Assembly: GCF_025716945.1 (NCBI RefSeq) | Contig: NZ_JAOVZT010000002.1 | Span: forward strand, 167,292 to 231,291 | Reading direction: 5' to 3' | DNA from: Geodermatophilus sp. YIM 151500 | Lineage (GTDB): Bacteria > Actinomycetota > Actinomycetes > Mycobacteriales > Geodermatophilaceae | Length of the DNA: 64,000 bases | Shown: one piece after another, positions 19,353 to 32,589 of the stretch | Position numbering within the stretch: position 1 is the first letter of the stretch | Layout: the number at the start of each line of letters is the position of its first letter | The notes under the pieces: generated by a model | Told to the model about the DNA's origin: nothing | The model's database searches: none | What the model saw: only the letters and a program-made list of their open reading frames with translations | Made by a program: the position numbers and the translations under genes

Positions 19353-21296
19353 GTGTCCGTGACGGAGACCCGGCGGCTCCGTCGGGCGGGGACGGCGGCC
19401 GGCGGAGTGCGCCGCCACGCCGGACGCGCCCGGCGCTGGAGCCGGCGGGTCTCGACCCGGCTGCTCCGCCTGTGGCGGTCGTCGCTGCAGGTCCGGGTCG
19501 GTGCCATCACCACCGTCGTGGCCGGCACGGTCGTGGTCATCGTCAGCCTGGTGCTGTTCAGCCAGATCCGCGACCAGCTGCTGCGGGTCAAGCGGGACGC
19601 CGCCGTCGACCAGGTGCAGACCGGCGTCTCCTACGCGCAGAGCGAGGTCGCCGGCATCGCCACCGGAGACGCGCCCACCGTGCGCGCGACGCTGGACAGC
19701 ACGGTCAAGGCCCTGCTCAACCGCGGCGGCGCGGCCGGCGACTTCGACGTCGTGATGACCTACCGCACCGGCGACATCGAGCGCCCGGCCAGCAGCCGCC
19801 GGTTCGTCTACCAGGCCCTGCCGGACGACCTGCGCGCCGACGTCGAGGCGGGCAACCAGTCGTACAAGTACGCGATGATCCCCGACCGCGCCGGGGAACC
19901 GCGGCCGACGCTGGTGGTCGGGGCACCGGTCCCCAGCGAGGTGCCCGGCGGCGAGCGGATCGAGCTGTACTACGCCTTCCCGCTGGACCAGGAGGCGGAG
20001 AGCCTGTCGCTGATCCGCAGCACCGTCGTCATCAGCGGCGTCGCGCTGACCCTGTTCGTCGTCGGCATCGGCGTGCTGGTCACCCGGCTGGTCGTCGACC
20101 CGGTCCGGCAGGCGGCCGGCACGGCGCAGCGGCTGGCCGAGGGGCAGCTCGAGGAGCGGATGGCGGTGCGCGGCGAGGACGAGCTGGCTCGGCTGGCCAC
20201 CAGCTTCAACGCCATGGCCGACAGCCTGCAGCGGCAGATCACCCAGCTCGAGGGCCTGTCGCAGCTGCAGCAGCGCTTCACCTCCGACGTCTCGCACGAG
20301 CTGCGCACGCCGCTGACCACGGTGCAGATGGCCGCCGACGTGCTGCACGAGTCCCGCGGCGACTTCCCCCCGCACGTGGCCCGCTCCGCGGAGCTGCTGC
20401 GGGCCGAGCTGGACCGCTTCGAGAGCCTGCTGACCGACCTGCTCGAGATCAGCCGCTACGACGCGGGCGCGGCGGTGCTCGACTCGGAGGCCACCGACCT
20501 CGGTGCCCTGCTCCGGCGCACCGTCGACGGCATGGCGGCCCTGGCCGCGCGGCACGAGTGCGAGCTGGTGGTCGACGTCCCGGACGAGCCCGTCATCGCC
20601 GAGGTCGACGCCCGCCGGGTCTCCCGGATCCTGCGCAACCTGGTCGGCAACGCCGTCGAGCACGGGGCGGGCGAACCGGTCGAGATCACGCTGGCGGCCA
20701 ACCGGACGGCGGCGGCGGTGACCGTCCGCGACCACGGTGTGGGCCTGAGCTCGGTGGAGGCGCAGCACGTCTTCGACCGCTTCTGGCGGGCCGACCCCTC
20801 GCGCGTGCGCACGGCCGGGGGCAGCGGCCTGGGCCTGTCGATCAGCCTCGAGGACGCCCGGCTGCACGGCGGCTGGCTGCAGGTGTGGGGGCAGCCCGGC
20901 GCCGGGGCGCAGTTCCGGCTCACCGTGCCGCTGCGCGCCGGCGGCGACCTCACCAGTTCGCCGCTGCCGCTGCGACCGGTGGTGCAGCGCCGGCAGCCGG
21001 GCGCGGACGCCGGTCCCGGACCGGGGCGGACCGGGACCGCCGACGCCGCCGGGACGTCGGGAGGAGTGGTCCCCGGGGCGAGGCCGGCAGGAGCGGTCCC
21101 CGCCGCGGCCGGCTCCCGCGACCGCGCCCACGACGACCGCGCCCACGACGACCGCGCCCACGACGACCGCGCCCTCGACGGCCGCTCCGGCGACGGACCC
21201 GGTGGCGACGGACCCGGTGGCGACGGACCCGGTGGCGACGGACTCGACCGCGACGGCGTCGCGGCGAGCGCGCCCACCGAGAGGACCTACCGGTGA
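19353..21296 (+). CDS. mtrB: Sensor histidine kinase MtrB
   Basis: 647 residues in the cytoplasmic membrane. An Arg-rich N-terminus leads to TM1 (about 47-72), an extracellular sensor of about 150 residues, TM2 (about 220-248), HAMP, HisKA with the phospho-acceptor His in SDVSHELRTPLTTV (about residue 314), and HATPase with N box NLVGNAVEHG and G box GSGLGLSI. It phosphorylates MtrA. After the kinase (from about residue 530) comes a disordered Pro/Gly tail ending in repeats of DRAHD and GDGPG encoded by 15-bp tandem repeats (21126-21175, 21189-21240). The stop overlaps the lpqB start (GTGA). Confidence 0.95.
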   Translation: MSVTETRRLRRAGTAAGGVRRHAGRARRWSRRVSTRLLRLWRSSLQVRVGAITTVVAGTVVVIVSLVLFSQIRDQLLRVKRDAAVDQVQTGVSYAQSEVAGIATGDAPTVRATLDSTVKALLNRGGAAGDFDVVMTYRTGDIERPASSRRFVYQALPDDLRADVEAGNQSYKYAMIPDRAGEPRPTLVVGAPVPSEVPGGERIELYYAFPLDQEAESLSLIRSTVVISGVALTLFVVGIGVLVTRLVVDPVRQAAGTAQRLAEGQLEERMAVRGEDELARLATSFNAMADSLQRQITQLEGLSQLQQRFTSDVSHELRTPLTTVQMAADVLHESRGDFPPHVARSAELLRAELDRFESLLTDLLEISRYDAGAAVLDSEATDLGALLRRTVDGMAALAARHECELVVDVPDEPVIAEVDARRVSRILRNLVGNAVEHGAGEPVEITLAANRTAAAVTVRDHGVGLSSVEAQHVFDRFWRADPSRVRTAGGSGLGLSISLEDARLHGGWLQVWGQPGAGAQFRLTVPLRAGGDLTSSPLPLRPVVQRRQPGADAGPGPGRTGTADAAGTSGGVVPGARPAGAVPAAAGSRDRAHDDRAHDDRAHDDRALDGRSGDGPGGDGPGGDGPGGDGLDRDGVAASAPTERTYR

Positions 21297-23020
21297 CCCG
21301 TCGGCCCGGCCGCCGTCCGGCGCTGGCGCTGCTGGCGGTGCTGCTCGGGACGACCGGCTGTTCCACCGTGCCGACCGACTCCCCGACGGTGCAGATCACG
21401 CAGGCGCCGTCCCGCCCGGAGGCCGAGGTCGGCATCGAGCCGCTGTCGCCGGAGCCGGGCGCCTCGCCCGAGGACGTCGTCGCCGGCTTCGTCGACGCCG
21501 CCGCGAGCACGGTGCGCGGGCACCCGATCGCCCGCGAGCACCTGGCCCCCGAGGCGGCGGCGACGTGGTCCGACGACGCCGGCATCACCGTCCTCGGGCC
21601 CGACTACGCGACCGTGACCACCGCGCTCGGGCGCGTGCGGATGACGGCCACCGTCGTCGGCACCGTCGACGAGCGCGGCGTCTTCGACGTCGGCGTCGAG
21701 CCGCTGACGCGCGACTTCAGCCTGGTCGAGGTCGAGGGGGAGTGGCGGATCACCGACCCGCCCGAGGGGCTGCTCATGCTCGAGCAGGACTTCCAGCGGC
21801 TCTACGACGAGCGGGCGGTGTACTTCGTCGACCCGACCGGCCAGCGCGTCGTGCCCGATCCGCGGTACCTCATCGCCGGGGACGCCCAGCCGAACGCGCT
21901 GGTCCAGCGGCTGCTCGACGGCCCGTCCCCGGCGCTGGCGCCCGGCGTGCGGAACGCGCTGGCCGGCGCCAGCCTGCGCCGGAGCGTCACCGTCGAGGGG
22001 CAGACCGCCGTCGTCGACCTGACCGAGCTGCCGACCGACCCGGCGCCGCTGCTGTCGGAGGTCTCCGCGCAGATCGTCTGGACGCTCGGCGGCGCCCGCA
22101 TCCGCCAGGTGCTGCTCACCGTCGACGGCGAGCGGATGCGCATCGACGGCGTGCCGGCCCAGCAGACCGTCGACGACTGGGCCTCGTTCGACCCCGACGC
22201 CGTCCCGGTCGACGGCGTGGGCCACTACGTCGACGGCGGCGTGCTGCGGACGGTCACCCGCGGGGAGCCGGCACCCGGCCCCGCCGGCGAGGGCGCCTAC
22301 CCGCTCAGCAGCGCCGCGGTGTCGGCCGACGCGCGCACCGACGCGCTGTCGTTCCTCGTGGGGGTGGTTCCCAGGGAGGGCGGCGGGCAGTCCCTGCTCG
22401 CCGGGCCGTACGGCGGCACCCTGGCCTCCGTGCTGGACGGCGGCTCGCTGACCGTGCCCACGGTCGCCGGCACGCGGGAGGAGGCGTGGGCGGTCCGCGA
22501 CGGCCGCGAGGTCGTCCGGGTGCCGGCCGGGGCGAACCCGCAGCCGGTGACCGCCACGACGTTGGAGGGGCTGGGCCGGGCGACGGCGCTGCAGCTGTCA
22601 CCGGACGGCGTCCGCGCCGCCGTGGTCGTCGACGGGGGGCAGGGCCGGCGGCTGTACGTGGGCACCGTCGTCCGCGGTGAGGACGGCGGCGTCGCGCTCC
22701 GCGACCTGCGCCAGGTGGCGCCCTCGCTCAACCAGGTGGTCGACGTGGCCTGGCAGGACAGCGGCAGCCTGCTCGTGCTGGCCGGTGACGCGAGCGAGGA
22801 GCGCATCGTGCCGTACGCGGTGGGCGTCGACGGGTGGGGGCTGACCGACGTGGCGACGTCCGGGCTGCCCAGCCAGCCGGAGTCCATCGCCGCCGCACCC
22901 ACCCGCCAGCCGCTGGTCAGCGCCGGAGGCGCCATCTGGCAGCGCTCCGGCGGCTCGTGGGCGACCCTGCGCCCCGGTGCCGAGCCCGTGCCGGGCGCGC
23001 AGCCGTTCTTCCCGCTCTGA
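21293..23020 (+). CDS. lpqB: Lipoprotein LpqB, accessory to MtrAB
   Basis: 575 residues from GTG 21293, overlapping mtrB. A lipoprotein signal peptide ends at LLGTTGC (Cys about residue 20). A GerMN-like domain (about 180-310; RYLIAGDAQPNALVQRLLDGPS, TVDLTEL-type strand) and a C-terminal beta-propeller-like domain (about 320-575) follow, as in mycobacterial LpqB. LpqB interacts with the outer part of MtrB and tunes MtrA phosphorylation. The operon order is universal in actinobacteria. A GC-rich hairpin follows the stop. Confidence 0.93.
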   Translation: MTRRPGRRPALALLAVLLGTTGCSTVPTDSPTVQITQAPSRPEAEVGIEPLSPEPGASPEDVVAGFVDAAASTVRGHPIAREHLAPEAAATWSDDAGITVLGPDYATVTTALGRVRMTATVVGTVDERGVFDVGVEPLTRDFSLVEVEGEWRITDPPEGLLMLEQDFQRLYDERAVYFVDPTGQRVVPDPRYLIAGDAQPNALVQRLLDGPSPALAPGVRNALAGASLRRSVTVEGQTAVVDLTELPTDPAPLLSEVSAQIVWTLGGARIRQVLLTVDGERMRIDGVPAQQTVDDWASFDPDAVPVDGVGHYVDGGVLRTVTRGEPAPGPAGEGAYPLSSAAVSADARTDALSFLVGVVPREGGGQSLLAGPYGGTLASVLDGGSLTVPTVAGTREEAWAVRDGREVVRVPAGANPQPVTATTLEGLGRATALQLSPDGVRAAVVVDGGQGRRLYVGTVVRGEDGGVALRDLRQVAPSLNQVVDVAWQDSGSLLVLAGDASEERIVPYAVGVDGWGLTDVATSGLPSQPESIAAAPTRQPLVSAGGAIWQRSGGSWATLRPGAEPVPGAQPFFPL

Positions 23021-23047
23021 CCCGCGTCTCCGATCCGCGTCGACCAG

Positions 23048-23092
23048 GGGGCCACCGCGGCGCGTCCACAGGCGCCGGGACGGTGGTGCCCC
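23048..23092 (+). terminator. Imperfect hairpin between lpqB and comF
   Basis: GGGGCCACCG (23048-23057) pairs with CGGTGGTGCCCC (23081-23092) allowing a two-base bulge, with an inner GGCGC/GCGCC pairing. It sits 27 bases after the lpqB stop. A terminator is plausible; comF would then have its own promoter. Confidence 0.4.
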
Positions 23093-23113
23093 GCGGCGGC
23101 GCCGCCGACCAGG

Positions 23114-23986
23114 ATGGGCGCCGTGGCGGTCCCGCGCGGCACGGCCCGGGACGGGGCGGAGGCCGTCCGCGCGGTGCTCCGCGCGGTGGGCGAGCTGGTC
23201 GTCGGCCCGCTCGTCGACCTCGTGCTGCCCCGCACCTGCGCCGGCTGCGGCGTGCCGGGCGCGGTGCTGTGCCGTGCGTGCGCCGCGGGGCTGGCAGCGC
23301 CGCGCCTGGCGACGCCCCGGCGGTTCCCCGAGGGCTTCCCGCCGACCGTGGCCGCCGGCGCCTACGCCGGCCGGGTCCGCCCGGCGGTCGTGGCCTTCAA
23401 GGAGCGCGGCCGGGCCGAGCTGGCCGGCCCGTTGGGGACCGCGCTCGCGCTCGCCGCCGCGGCCGTCGCCGCCGGCGTCCCCGGCCCGGGACCGGCCGGC
23501 ATCCCCGCCCCGCTGCTGCTGGTGCCGGTGCCCGGCTCCGCCGCGGCGCTGCGCTCGCGCGGGCGGGACCACGTGCGGGAGCTCGCCGTCCGCGCGGTGG
23601 CGGAGCTGCGCGCCGCCGGCGTGCCCGCCGGTTCGGCGCGGCTGCTCGGCCGCACCGGCCGCGTGCGGGACTCCACCGGCCTGTCGGCCGCGCAGCGCCG
23701 CGCCAACCTCGCCGGGACCTTCACCGTCCGCGCGCCCGTACCGGCCGGCGCCCTGCTGGTGGTCGTCGACGACGTCGTGAGCAGCGGCGCGACGCTGACC
23801 GAGGCGGCCGCGACGCTCGGCGCCGCCCGCACGCGGCCGGGCCCGCCGGTGCTCGCGGCGGTGGTGGCGGCGACTCCCAGGCGGGCGCCCGGCCCGGGTC
23901 CCGGGCCGGGCTCCGGCGACCCACCTGCAGGTTGTCCCGCGCCGTCCGGGTCCCCCCGTCGGTCGACTGTCGGGACCGGCGGGTAA
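23114..23986 (+). CDS. ComF family phosphoribosyltransferase-like protein
   Basis: 290 residues. An N-terminal zinc ribbon (CAGCGVPGAVLCRAC) precedes the PRTase-like core, with VPVPGSAAALRSRGRDHV, LLGRTGRVRDSTGLSAAQRRANL and the PRPP loop LLVVVDDVVSSGATLTEA. ComF proteins are linked to DNA uptake in Firmicutes and Gammaproteobacteria; in actinobacteria the role is unclear. It corresponds to Rv3242c between lpqB and hpf. The last 40 residues (Gly/Pro/Ser/Arg-rich) extend beyond the family core. Confidence 0.88.
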   Translation: MGAVAVPRGTARDGAEAVRAVLRAVGELVVGPLVDLVLPRTCAGCGVPGAVLCRACAAGLAAPRLATPRRFPEGFPPTVAAGAYAGRVRPAVVAFKERGRAELAGPLGTALALAAAAVAAGVPGPGPAGIPAPLLLVPVPGSAAALRSRGRDHVRELAVRAVAELRAAGVPAGSARLLGRTGRVRDSTGLSAAQRRANLAGTFTVRAPVPAGALLVVVDDVVSSGATLTEAAATLGAARTRPGPPVLAAVVAATPRRAPGPGPGPGSGDPPAGCPAPSGSPRRSTVGTGG

Positions 23987-24030
23987 CGACTAGCGTCGAA
24001 GCGGTCACACCCGTACCACCGGGAGGTCTC

Positions 24031-24750
24031 ATGGAGATCGTGGTCCGTGGCCGCAACGTCGAAGTCCCCGAGCACTACCGACAGCACGTCGAGGACAAGG
24101 TCGGCCAGCTCGACCGGTTCGACGGCAAGCTGAAGATCCTCCGCGTCGACGTGGAGCTGTTCCACGAGAAGAACCCGCGTCAGTCGGCGCACTGCCAGCG
24201 CGTCGAGATCACCCTCCGCGGCAAGGGCCCCGTCATCCGGGCCGAGTCGGACGCGCCGGACTTCTACGCGGCCCTCGACACCGCCTGCAGCAAGCTCGAC
24301 AACCGGCTGCGCCGAGCGGCCGACCGGCGTCGCGTGCACCACGGCCGGCGGACCCCGGCCAGCGTGCGGCTCACCGGTAACACCGTGGAACCGGAGCTGA
24401 GCGTCGCCGACGCGCTCGACCGCGACCGGCAGCTCGCCGAGGGGCACCACGTCACCGACCTCGACGAGCACCTCCCCGGACGGGTCGTGCGGGAGAAGCA
24501 GCATCCCGCGACACCCATGACCGTCGACCAGGCCCTCCACGAGATGGAGCTGGTCGGCCACGACTTCTTCCTCTTCCAGTGCGCCGACACCGGCCAGCCC
24601 ACGGTGGTCTACCGGCGGCACGCCTACGACTACGGGCTCATCCGCCTCGTCGACGTCCCGCTCAACGGCTCGACACCCCAGCAGGCGGCCCAGCAGCAGC
24701 CGTCGCACGCCCCGTCGGTCCAGGAGCAGCCGGCGTCCGCGACCATCTGA
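24031..24750 (+). CDS. hpf: Ribosome hibernation-promoting factor, long form
   Basis: 239 residues from ATG 24031, with GGGAGG five bases upstream. The N-terminal S30AE domain (MEIVVRGRNVEVPEHYRQHVEDKVGQLDRF, LRVDVELFHEKNPRQSAHCQRVEITLRGKGPVIRAE) binds the ribosome. The C-terminal dimerisation domain (about 160-215: MTVDQALHEMELVGHDFFLF, YRRHAYDYGLIRL) mediates 100S formation in long HPFs. It is the Rv3241c position, upstream of secA. A TAGCGT hexamer at 23991 may be its promoter. Confidence 0.93.
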   Translation: MEIVVRGRNVEVPEHYRQHVEDKVGQLDRFDGKLKILRVDVELFHEKNPRQSAHCQRVEITLRGKGPVIRAESDAPDFYAALDTACSKLDNRLRRAADRRRVHHGRRTPASVRLTGNTVEPELSVADALDRDRQLAEGHHVTDLDEHLPGRVVREKQHPATPMTVDQALHEMELVGHDFFLFQCADTGQPTVVYRRHAYDYGLIRLVDVPLNGSTPQQAAQQQPSHAPSVQEQPASATI

Positions 24751-24839
24751 CCGGTCGCCGTCGATCGTCGTCCGCGTGCAGGGACGCGGCGGGAGATGCC
24801 GCCGGACCCCCACGCGGACGGTGGTCGACGCCGACCGGC

Positions 24840-25232
24840 TCAGGCGCTGCCGAGCACCCGGTCGACGGAGATCTCCAGCACCACGCGTGCGGGGTTGACC
24901 CGCGGCTGCCGGTAGCGCGCGGCGTAGCGGCGCTCGGCGTCGGCGACGGCGACCGGGTCGTCCCGGACCACCGCCGTGCCCTCCAGCGTCACCCACCGCC
25001 GGCCGTCGACCTGGCACACGGCCACGCGCCGCTGCCCGGCGCGCACGTGCCGCGCCTTCGCGCTGGTGCCGGAGGTGATCACCCGCGCGGTGCGCGTCGC
25101 GGCGTCGTAGGTGACCCCGACCGGGACGACGTGCGGGCTGCCGTCGGCGCGCAGCGTGGTCAGCGTGGCCAGGTGCCGCTCGGTGAGGAAGGCGAGCAGG
25201 CCGTCCCCCAGGTCGTCGGGATCGCGCGCCAC
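24840..25232 (-). CDS. PPOX-class (F420/flavin-binding split barrel) protein
   Basis: 130 residues. The layout is that of pyridoxamine-5'-phosphate-oxidase-like split barrels: [33 protein letters not shown], a central [23 protein letters not shown], and [13 protein letters not shown]. The small [11 protein letters not shown] type is close to actinobacterial F420-dependent oxidoreductases such as Rv2074. F420 use is inferred, supported by cofD/cofE in this window. It is divergent from the SDR gene, with only about 65 bp between the two starts. Confidence 0.85.
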   Translation of the reverse strand: MARDPDDLGDGLLAFLTERHLATLTTLRADGSPHVVPVGVTYDAATRTARVITSGTSAKARHVRAGQRRVAVCQVDGRRWVTLEGTAVVRDDPVAVADAERRYAARYRQPRVNPARVVLEISVDRVLGSA

Positions 25233-25296
25233 CCGGCGAGACTAGAACGTCTGTGCCGTGGGATTGGATTGCCCGCGACCGGGGCATCCGGCGCGC

Positions 25297-25998
25297 GTGC
25301 AGCTGGACGGAGCGCGGGTGCTGGTGGCCGGGGCCACCGGGGTGCTGGGCGGTGAGCTGGCCCGCGCCCTGGCCGGCGCCGGCGCCCGGGTGGCGCTCAC
25401 CGGGCGCGACGACGGCCGGTTGCGGGCGGTGGCCGAAGAGCTGGGCGGCGCGCCGGCCCTGGCCGCCGACGCGGTCGACGTCGAGGCGGTGCGGACGGCG
25501 GTCGACGCGGCCGCCGAGGCCCTCGGCGGGCTGGACGCCGTGGTCGTGGCCTGGGGCGTGGTCGCGTTCGGGCCGGCCGCCGACGCGGACGACGCCGTCA
25601 CCGAGGAGCTGTTCGCCGTCAACACGCTGGCCCCGATGAGCCTCGTGCGCGCCGCGCTGCCGCACCTGTCCGACGGCGGCGCGGTGGCGCTGCTGTCCGC
25701 CGTCGTCGCCGACGCGCCCACCCTGGGCATGGCCGAGTACTCGGCGAGCAAGGCGGCGCTGTCGGCCTGGGCATCGGTGCTGCGCCGCGAACTGCGCCGC
25801 CGGAGGATCACCGTGCTCGACGTCCGGCCGCCGCACGTCGACACCGGCCTGGTCGACCGGGCGCTGGCGGGCTCGCCGCCGCGGCTGCCCGAGGGGCACG
25901 ACCGCGCCGAGGTGGTCGCCGCCGTCCTCGACGGGCTGCGGGAGGGGGCGCGGGAGGTGGTGCTCGACCCGGCGCAGCAGCGGCTCGTCCGCCGCTGA
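25297..25998 (+). CDS. Short-chain dehydrogenase/reductase
   Basis: About 233 residues from GTG 25297 (MQLDGARVLVAG), the expected SDR opening; a GTG at 25258 would add 13 residues. Rossmann motif AGATGVLGGELARAL, then VAWGVV in place of NNAG, FAVNTLAP, catalytic Ser region LLSAVVADAPT and the pair YSASKAAL. The substrate cannot be told. It lies between the PPOX gene and secA, a position not conserved in mycobacteria. Confidence 0.88.
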   Translation: MQLDGARVLVAGATGVLGGELARALAGAGARVALTGRDDGRLRAVAEELGGAPALAADAVDVEAVRTAVDAAAEALGGLDAVVVAWGVVAFGPAADADDAVTEELFAVNTLAPMSLVRAALPHLSDGGAVALLSAVVADAPTLGMAEYSASKAALSAWASVLRRELRRRRITVLDVRPPHVDTGLVDRALAGSPPRLPEGHDRAEVVAAVLDGLREGAREVVLDPAQQRLVRR

Positions 25999-26068
25999 CA
26001 CCGGCGGCACCGCCGCCGACACCGGTGACGCTCCGGACGGCGGCCGCCGCGCCGCCTAGTCTGGGCAC

Positions 26069-29152
<3,084 letters not shown>

Positions 29153-29262
29153 CAGCGAACTCCCGGGGAACCTCCTGCTGGCCGGCTCCCCGCTCCTGGC
29201 GCCGGACGTGCCGGGGGCGCCGCGGCTCCACCACCGCAACCGACCGGCGCGACGGCACGCTG

Positions 29263-31065
29263 TCAGTGGTTGTCGCGGGGGATGCCCGTGGTCCGCGCGA
29301 CGCGCTGGTAGCCCACGGCCGGCCGGAGGACCATGCCGTCGCAGAGCTGGGTGACCATCGACCGCTGGATCTCCTGCCACGGCGTCTGGGAGGCCGGCAC
29401 CGGGTACCCGCCGGCCTCCTCCAGCGAGCGGCGGCGCTCGGCCAGCTCCTCGTCGGGGAGCAGGACGTCGGCCCGGCCGGCGACGAGGTCGACGCGGACG
29501 ACGTCCCCGGTCCGCAGGAGTGCCAGCCCGCCGCCCGCCGCGGCCTCGGGTGAGGCGTTGAGGATCGAGGGGGAGCCGGAGGTCCCCGACTGGCGGCCGT
29601 CACCGATGCACGGCAGCTCGTGCACCCCGCGCCTGATCAGCGCCGCGGGGGGCTGCATGTTGACCACCTCGGCGGCGCCCGGGTAACCCAGCGGGCCGAC
29701 GCCGCGGATCACCAGCAGGCAGGTCTCGTCGACGTCCAGGGCCGGGTCGTCGATGCGCGCGTGGTAGTCCTCCGGCCCGTCGAACACGACGGCGCGTCCC
29801 TGGAAGACGCCGGGGTGCGCGGGATCGGACAGGTAGCGCTCCCGGAACTCGGGGGAGATCACGCTGGTCTTCATGATCGCGCTGTCGAACAGGTTGCCGT
29901 GCAGCACGAGGAAGCCGGCGTCCGGCAGCAGCGCGCGGTCGAAGGTGCGGATGACGTCGCGGTCGGTCGCGGCGGCGGCCCGGCAGTTCTGCCCGATCGT
30001 CCGGCCGTTGACGGTGCGGGCGTCCTCGTGGATCAGCCCGTGGGCCATCAGCTCGTGGACGACGGCGGGGACGCCACCGGCGCGGTGGAAGTCCTCGCCC
30101 AGGTACGTGCCGGCCGGCTGCAGGTCCACGATCAGCGGGACGGTCAGCCCCAGGTCCTGCCAGTCGGCGAGGTCCAGCGGGACGCCGACGTGCTGCGCGA
30201 TGGCGTCGAGGTGGATCGGCGCGTTGGTGGAGCCCCCGATCGCGGAGGTGACGACGATGGCGTTCTCGAACGCCTCCCGGGTCAGCACGTCCGACGGCCT
30301 GAGGTCCTCGTGCACCATCTCCACGATCCGTCGGCCGGTCAGGTACGCCATCCGGGCGCGATCCCGGTGCGGCGCGGGGATGGCGGCGCAGCCGGGCAGG
30401 CTCATGCCGAGGGCCTCGGCGAGCGCGTTCATGGTCGAGGCCGTCCCCATGGTGTTGCAGTGGCCGGGCGAGGGGGCGGACGAGGCGACGAGGTCGACGA
30501 ACCCGGCCTCGTCGATCTCCCCGGCGGCGAGCATCTCCCGGGCCTTCCAGACGATCGTCCCCGACCCGGTCCGCCGGCCGTCGAACCAGCCGTTCAGCAT
30601 CGGTCCCCCGGACAGCACGATCGCGGGCAGGTCGACCGTGGCCGCGGCCATCAGGCAGGCCGGTGTCGTCTTGTCGCAGCCGGTGGTCAGCACCACGCCG
30701 TCCAGCGGGTAGCCGTGCAGCACCTCCACCAGGCCGAGGTAGGCGAGGTTGCGGTCGAGCGCCGCCGTGGGACGACGTCCGGTCTCCTGGATCGGGTGCA
30801 CCGGGAACTCCAGCGCCAGGCCGCCCATCTCCCGGATGCCCTCCCGCACCCGCTCGGCCAGGACGAGGTGGTGCCGGTTGCACGGGGCGAGGTCCGAGCC
30901 GGTCTGCGCGATGCCGATGACGGGCCGGCCCGACTGGAGTTCCTCCCGGGTGAGCCCCCAGTTCAGGTACCGCTCGACGTAGACGGCCGTCATCCCGGGG
31001 TTCTCCGGGTTGGCGAACCACGCCTGGCTGCGCAGCCGCCGCCCGGTCGCCGCGTCGTCGTCCAC
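29263..31065 (-). CDS. IlvD/Edd family dehydratase (probable aldonate/sugar-acid dehydratase)
   Basis: 600 residues from GTG 31065, chosen because GGGAGG lies six bases upstream. The start [20 protein letters not shown] and [15 protein letters not shown] are characteristic of the pentonate (L-arabonate/D-xylonate) branch of the family rather than of IlvD itself. Three Cys in [17 protein letters not shown] and [14 protein letters not shown] fit the [2Fe-2S] ligands. The product would be a 2-keto-3-deoxy acid, matching the kinase remnant and aldolase-like gene in this cluster. Exact substrate is unknown. It is divergent from the oxidase gene at 31218. Confidence 0.88.
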   Translation of the reverse strand: MDDDAATGRRLRSQAWFANPENPGMTAVYVERYLNWGLTREELQSGRPVIGIAQTGSDLAPCNRHHLVLAERVREGIREMGGLALEFPVHPIQETGRRPTAALDRNLAYLGLVEVLHGYPLDGVVLTTGCDKTTPACLMAAATVDLPAIVLSGGPMLNGWFDGRRTGSGTIVWKAREMLAAGEIDEAGFVDLVASSAPSPGHCNTMGTASTMNALAEALGMSLPGCAAIPAPHRDRARMAYLTGRRIVEMVHEDLRPSDVLTREAFENAIVVTSAIGGSTNAPIHLDAIAQHVGVPLDLADWQDLGLTVPLIVDLQPAGTYLGEDFHRAGGVPAVVHELMAHGLIHEDARTVNGRTIGQNCRAAAATDRDVIRTFDRALLPDAGFLVLHGNLFDSAIMKTSVISPEFRERYLSDPAHPGVFQGRAVVFDGPEDYHARIDDPALDVDETCLLVIRGVGPLGYPGAAEVVNMQPPAALIRRGVHELPCIGDGRQSGTSGSPSILNASPEAAAGGGLALLRTGDVVRVDLVAGRADVLLPDEELAERRRSLEEAGGYPVPASQTPWQEIQRSMVTQLCDGMVLRPAVGYQRVARTTGIPRDNH

Positions 31066-31217
31066 CGGAGCCTCCCGTCGCCGGCCGTGGCCGGCCGCCC
31101 GTCCATGCTGCCCCGGGCGCCGGCGAGCGGCGAGCGGGTCGCCGTCGGCTTGCGACCCCGCCGGCGCCGCCGCACGGTGATCGTCGGTGCGCCGGACGGC
31201 CACGGAGGGGAGGGGGC

Positions 31218-32498
31218 ATGGTGGGCGAGCCGCTCGAGCCCGTCTCGACCGCCCGGCGGCTGCCGCGGTGGTCCGAGGTCCGCGAGGTCGTGCGGTTCCG
31301 GCGGCCCCGGCTGGGCCGCACGGCCCGGCGCCTGGAGCACGCGCTGACGATCCGCGACCTCCGGACGGCGGCCCGGCGCACCACCCCGCGCGCGGTGTTC
31401 GACTACGTGGACGGCGCGGCGGAGGAGGAGATCACCGCCGCGCGCAACGTCGCCGCCTACCGGCGGGTCACGTTCCTCCCGGACGCGCTGCGCTCGGTCG
31501 CCGACCCCGATCCGGGCGTCGAGCTGCTCGGGTCGCGCATCGCGATGCCGCTGGTCTTCGCCCCCACCGGCTACACCCGGATGATGCACCACCACGGGGA
31601 GGCGGCCGTGGCCGCGGTGGCCCAGCACGTCGGCGTCCCCTACGCCCTGTCGACGGTCGGGTCGACCTCGATCGAGGACGTCCGGGCCGCCGCGCCGGGC
31701 GCGGACCTGTGGTTCCAGCTGTTCTTCACGGCCCGGCCGGACGTCAACGAGGACCTCGTGTCGCGGGCCGAGGCGGCCGGCTACTCGACGATCCTGCTCA
31801 CCGTCGACACCGTGGTGTCCGGGATGCGGCTGCGGGACGTCGTCAACGGCCTCACCATCCCGCCGACGCTGACGGCCCGGACCGTCCTCGACATGTCCCG
31901 GTTCCCGGCGTGGTGGTTCAACGAGCTGACCACCGGGGGGCTGGCGTTCGCCTCGCTGACCGGCGTCCCGGGCAACCCGACCCCGGGCGAGGTCGCGAGC
32001 ATGATGTTCGACCCGGGCCTGGACATCACCGCGCTGGACTGGCTGCGCCGGCGGTGGCGGGGCAAGCTCCTGGTCAAGGGCGTGACCACGCCCGCGTCGG
32101 CCGGCGAGGTCGTGGAGCACGGGGCCGACGGCGTGGTCGTGTCCAACCACGGCGGGCGCCAGCTCGACCGCTCGGCCGCGACCCTCGACGTCCTCCCGGC
32201 CATCCGTGCGGCCGTCGGCCCGGAGGCCACCGTGCTCGTCGACGGCGGCGTCCTCCACGGCCAGGACGTCGTGGCCGCCCGCGCCCTCGGCGCGGACGCC
32301 GTGATGATCGGCCGGGCCTACCTGTACGGGCTCATGGCCGGTGGTCGGGACGGCGTCCTGCGTGCCTACGACATCCTCGCCGCGGAGTACCAGCGCTCCA
32401 TGCAACTGCTCGGCGTGCGGCGCAGCGAGGAGCTCTCCGCACGGCACGTCGCCGTTCCGCCGCACGGCGCCGGGGGATGTCCGCACGTCCCGTCCTGA
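31218..32498 (+). CDS. FMN-dependent alpha-hydroxy-acid oxidase/dehydrogenase (LldD-like)
   Basis: 426 residues. TIM-barrel FMN enzyme: [77 protein letters not shown], and the signature [13 protein letters not shown] with the catalytic His. It would oxidise a 2-hydroxy acid (lactate, glycolate or a sugar-derived acid) to the 2-keto acid. The extra N-terminal 45 residues are not part of the core. It is the first plus-strand gene of the cluster; the transporter gene follows 91 bases later. Confidence 0.9.
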   Translation: MVGEPLEPVSTARRLPRWSEVREVVRFRRPRLGRTARRLEHALTIRDLRTAARRTTPRAVFDYVDGAAEEEITAARNVAAYRRVTFLPDALRSVADPDPGVELLGSRIAMPLVFAPTGYTRMMHHHGEAAVAAVAQHVGVPYALSTVGSTSIEDVRAAAPGADLWFQLFFTARPDVNEDLVSRAEAAGYSTILLTVDTVVSGMRLRDVVNGLTIPPTLTARTVLDMSRFPAWWFNELTTGGLAFASLTGVPGNPTPGEVASMMFDPGLDITALDWLRRRWRGKLLVKGVTTPASAGEVVEHGADGVVVSNHGGRQLDRSAATLDVLPAIRAAVGPEATVLVDGGVLHGQDVVAARALGADAVMIGRAYLYGLMAGGRDGVLRAYDILAAEYQRSMQLLGVRRSEELSARHVAVPPHGAGGCPHVPS

Positions 32499-32589
32499 CC
32501 GTCGTCCCGCCACCGGAGTTGCCGCTGCCGCCGGGACGTGCAGGAATGGACCTCGCCTCGACGGTGACGCAGGACACGGAGGAGGCGCG

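Noticed and set aside
25258..25296. Extended N-terminus of the SDR
   Set aside because: The extra 13 residues precede the usual SDR opening and have no ribosome site; the start at 25297 is preferred.
29153..29262. Strong terminator between secA and the convergent dehydratase gene
   Set aside because: Only short, imperfect pairings (CGGGGA/TCCCCG, GGCGCC) were seen, which is not enough to call a feature.
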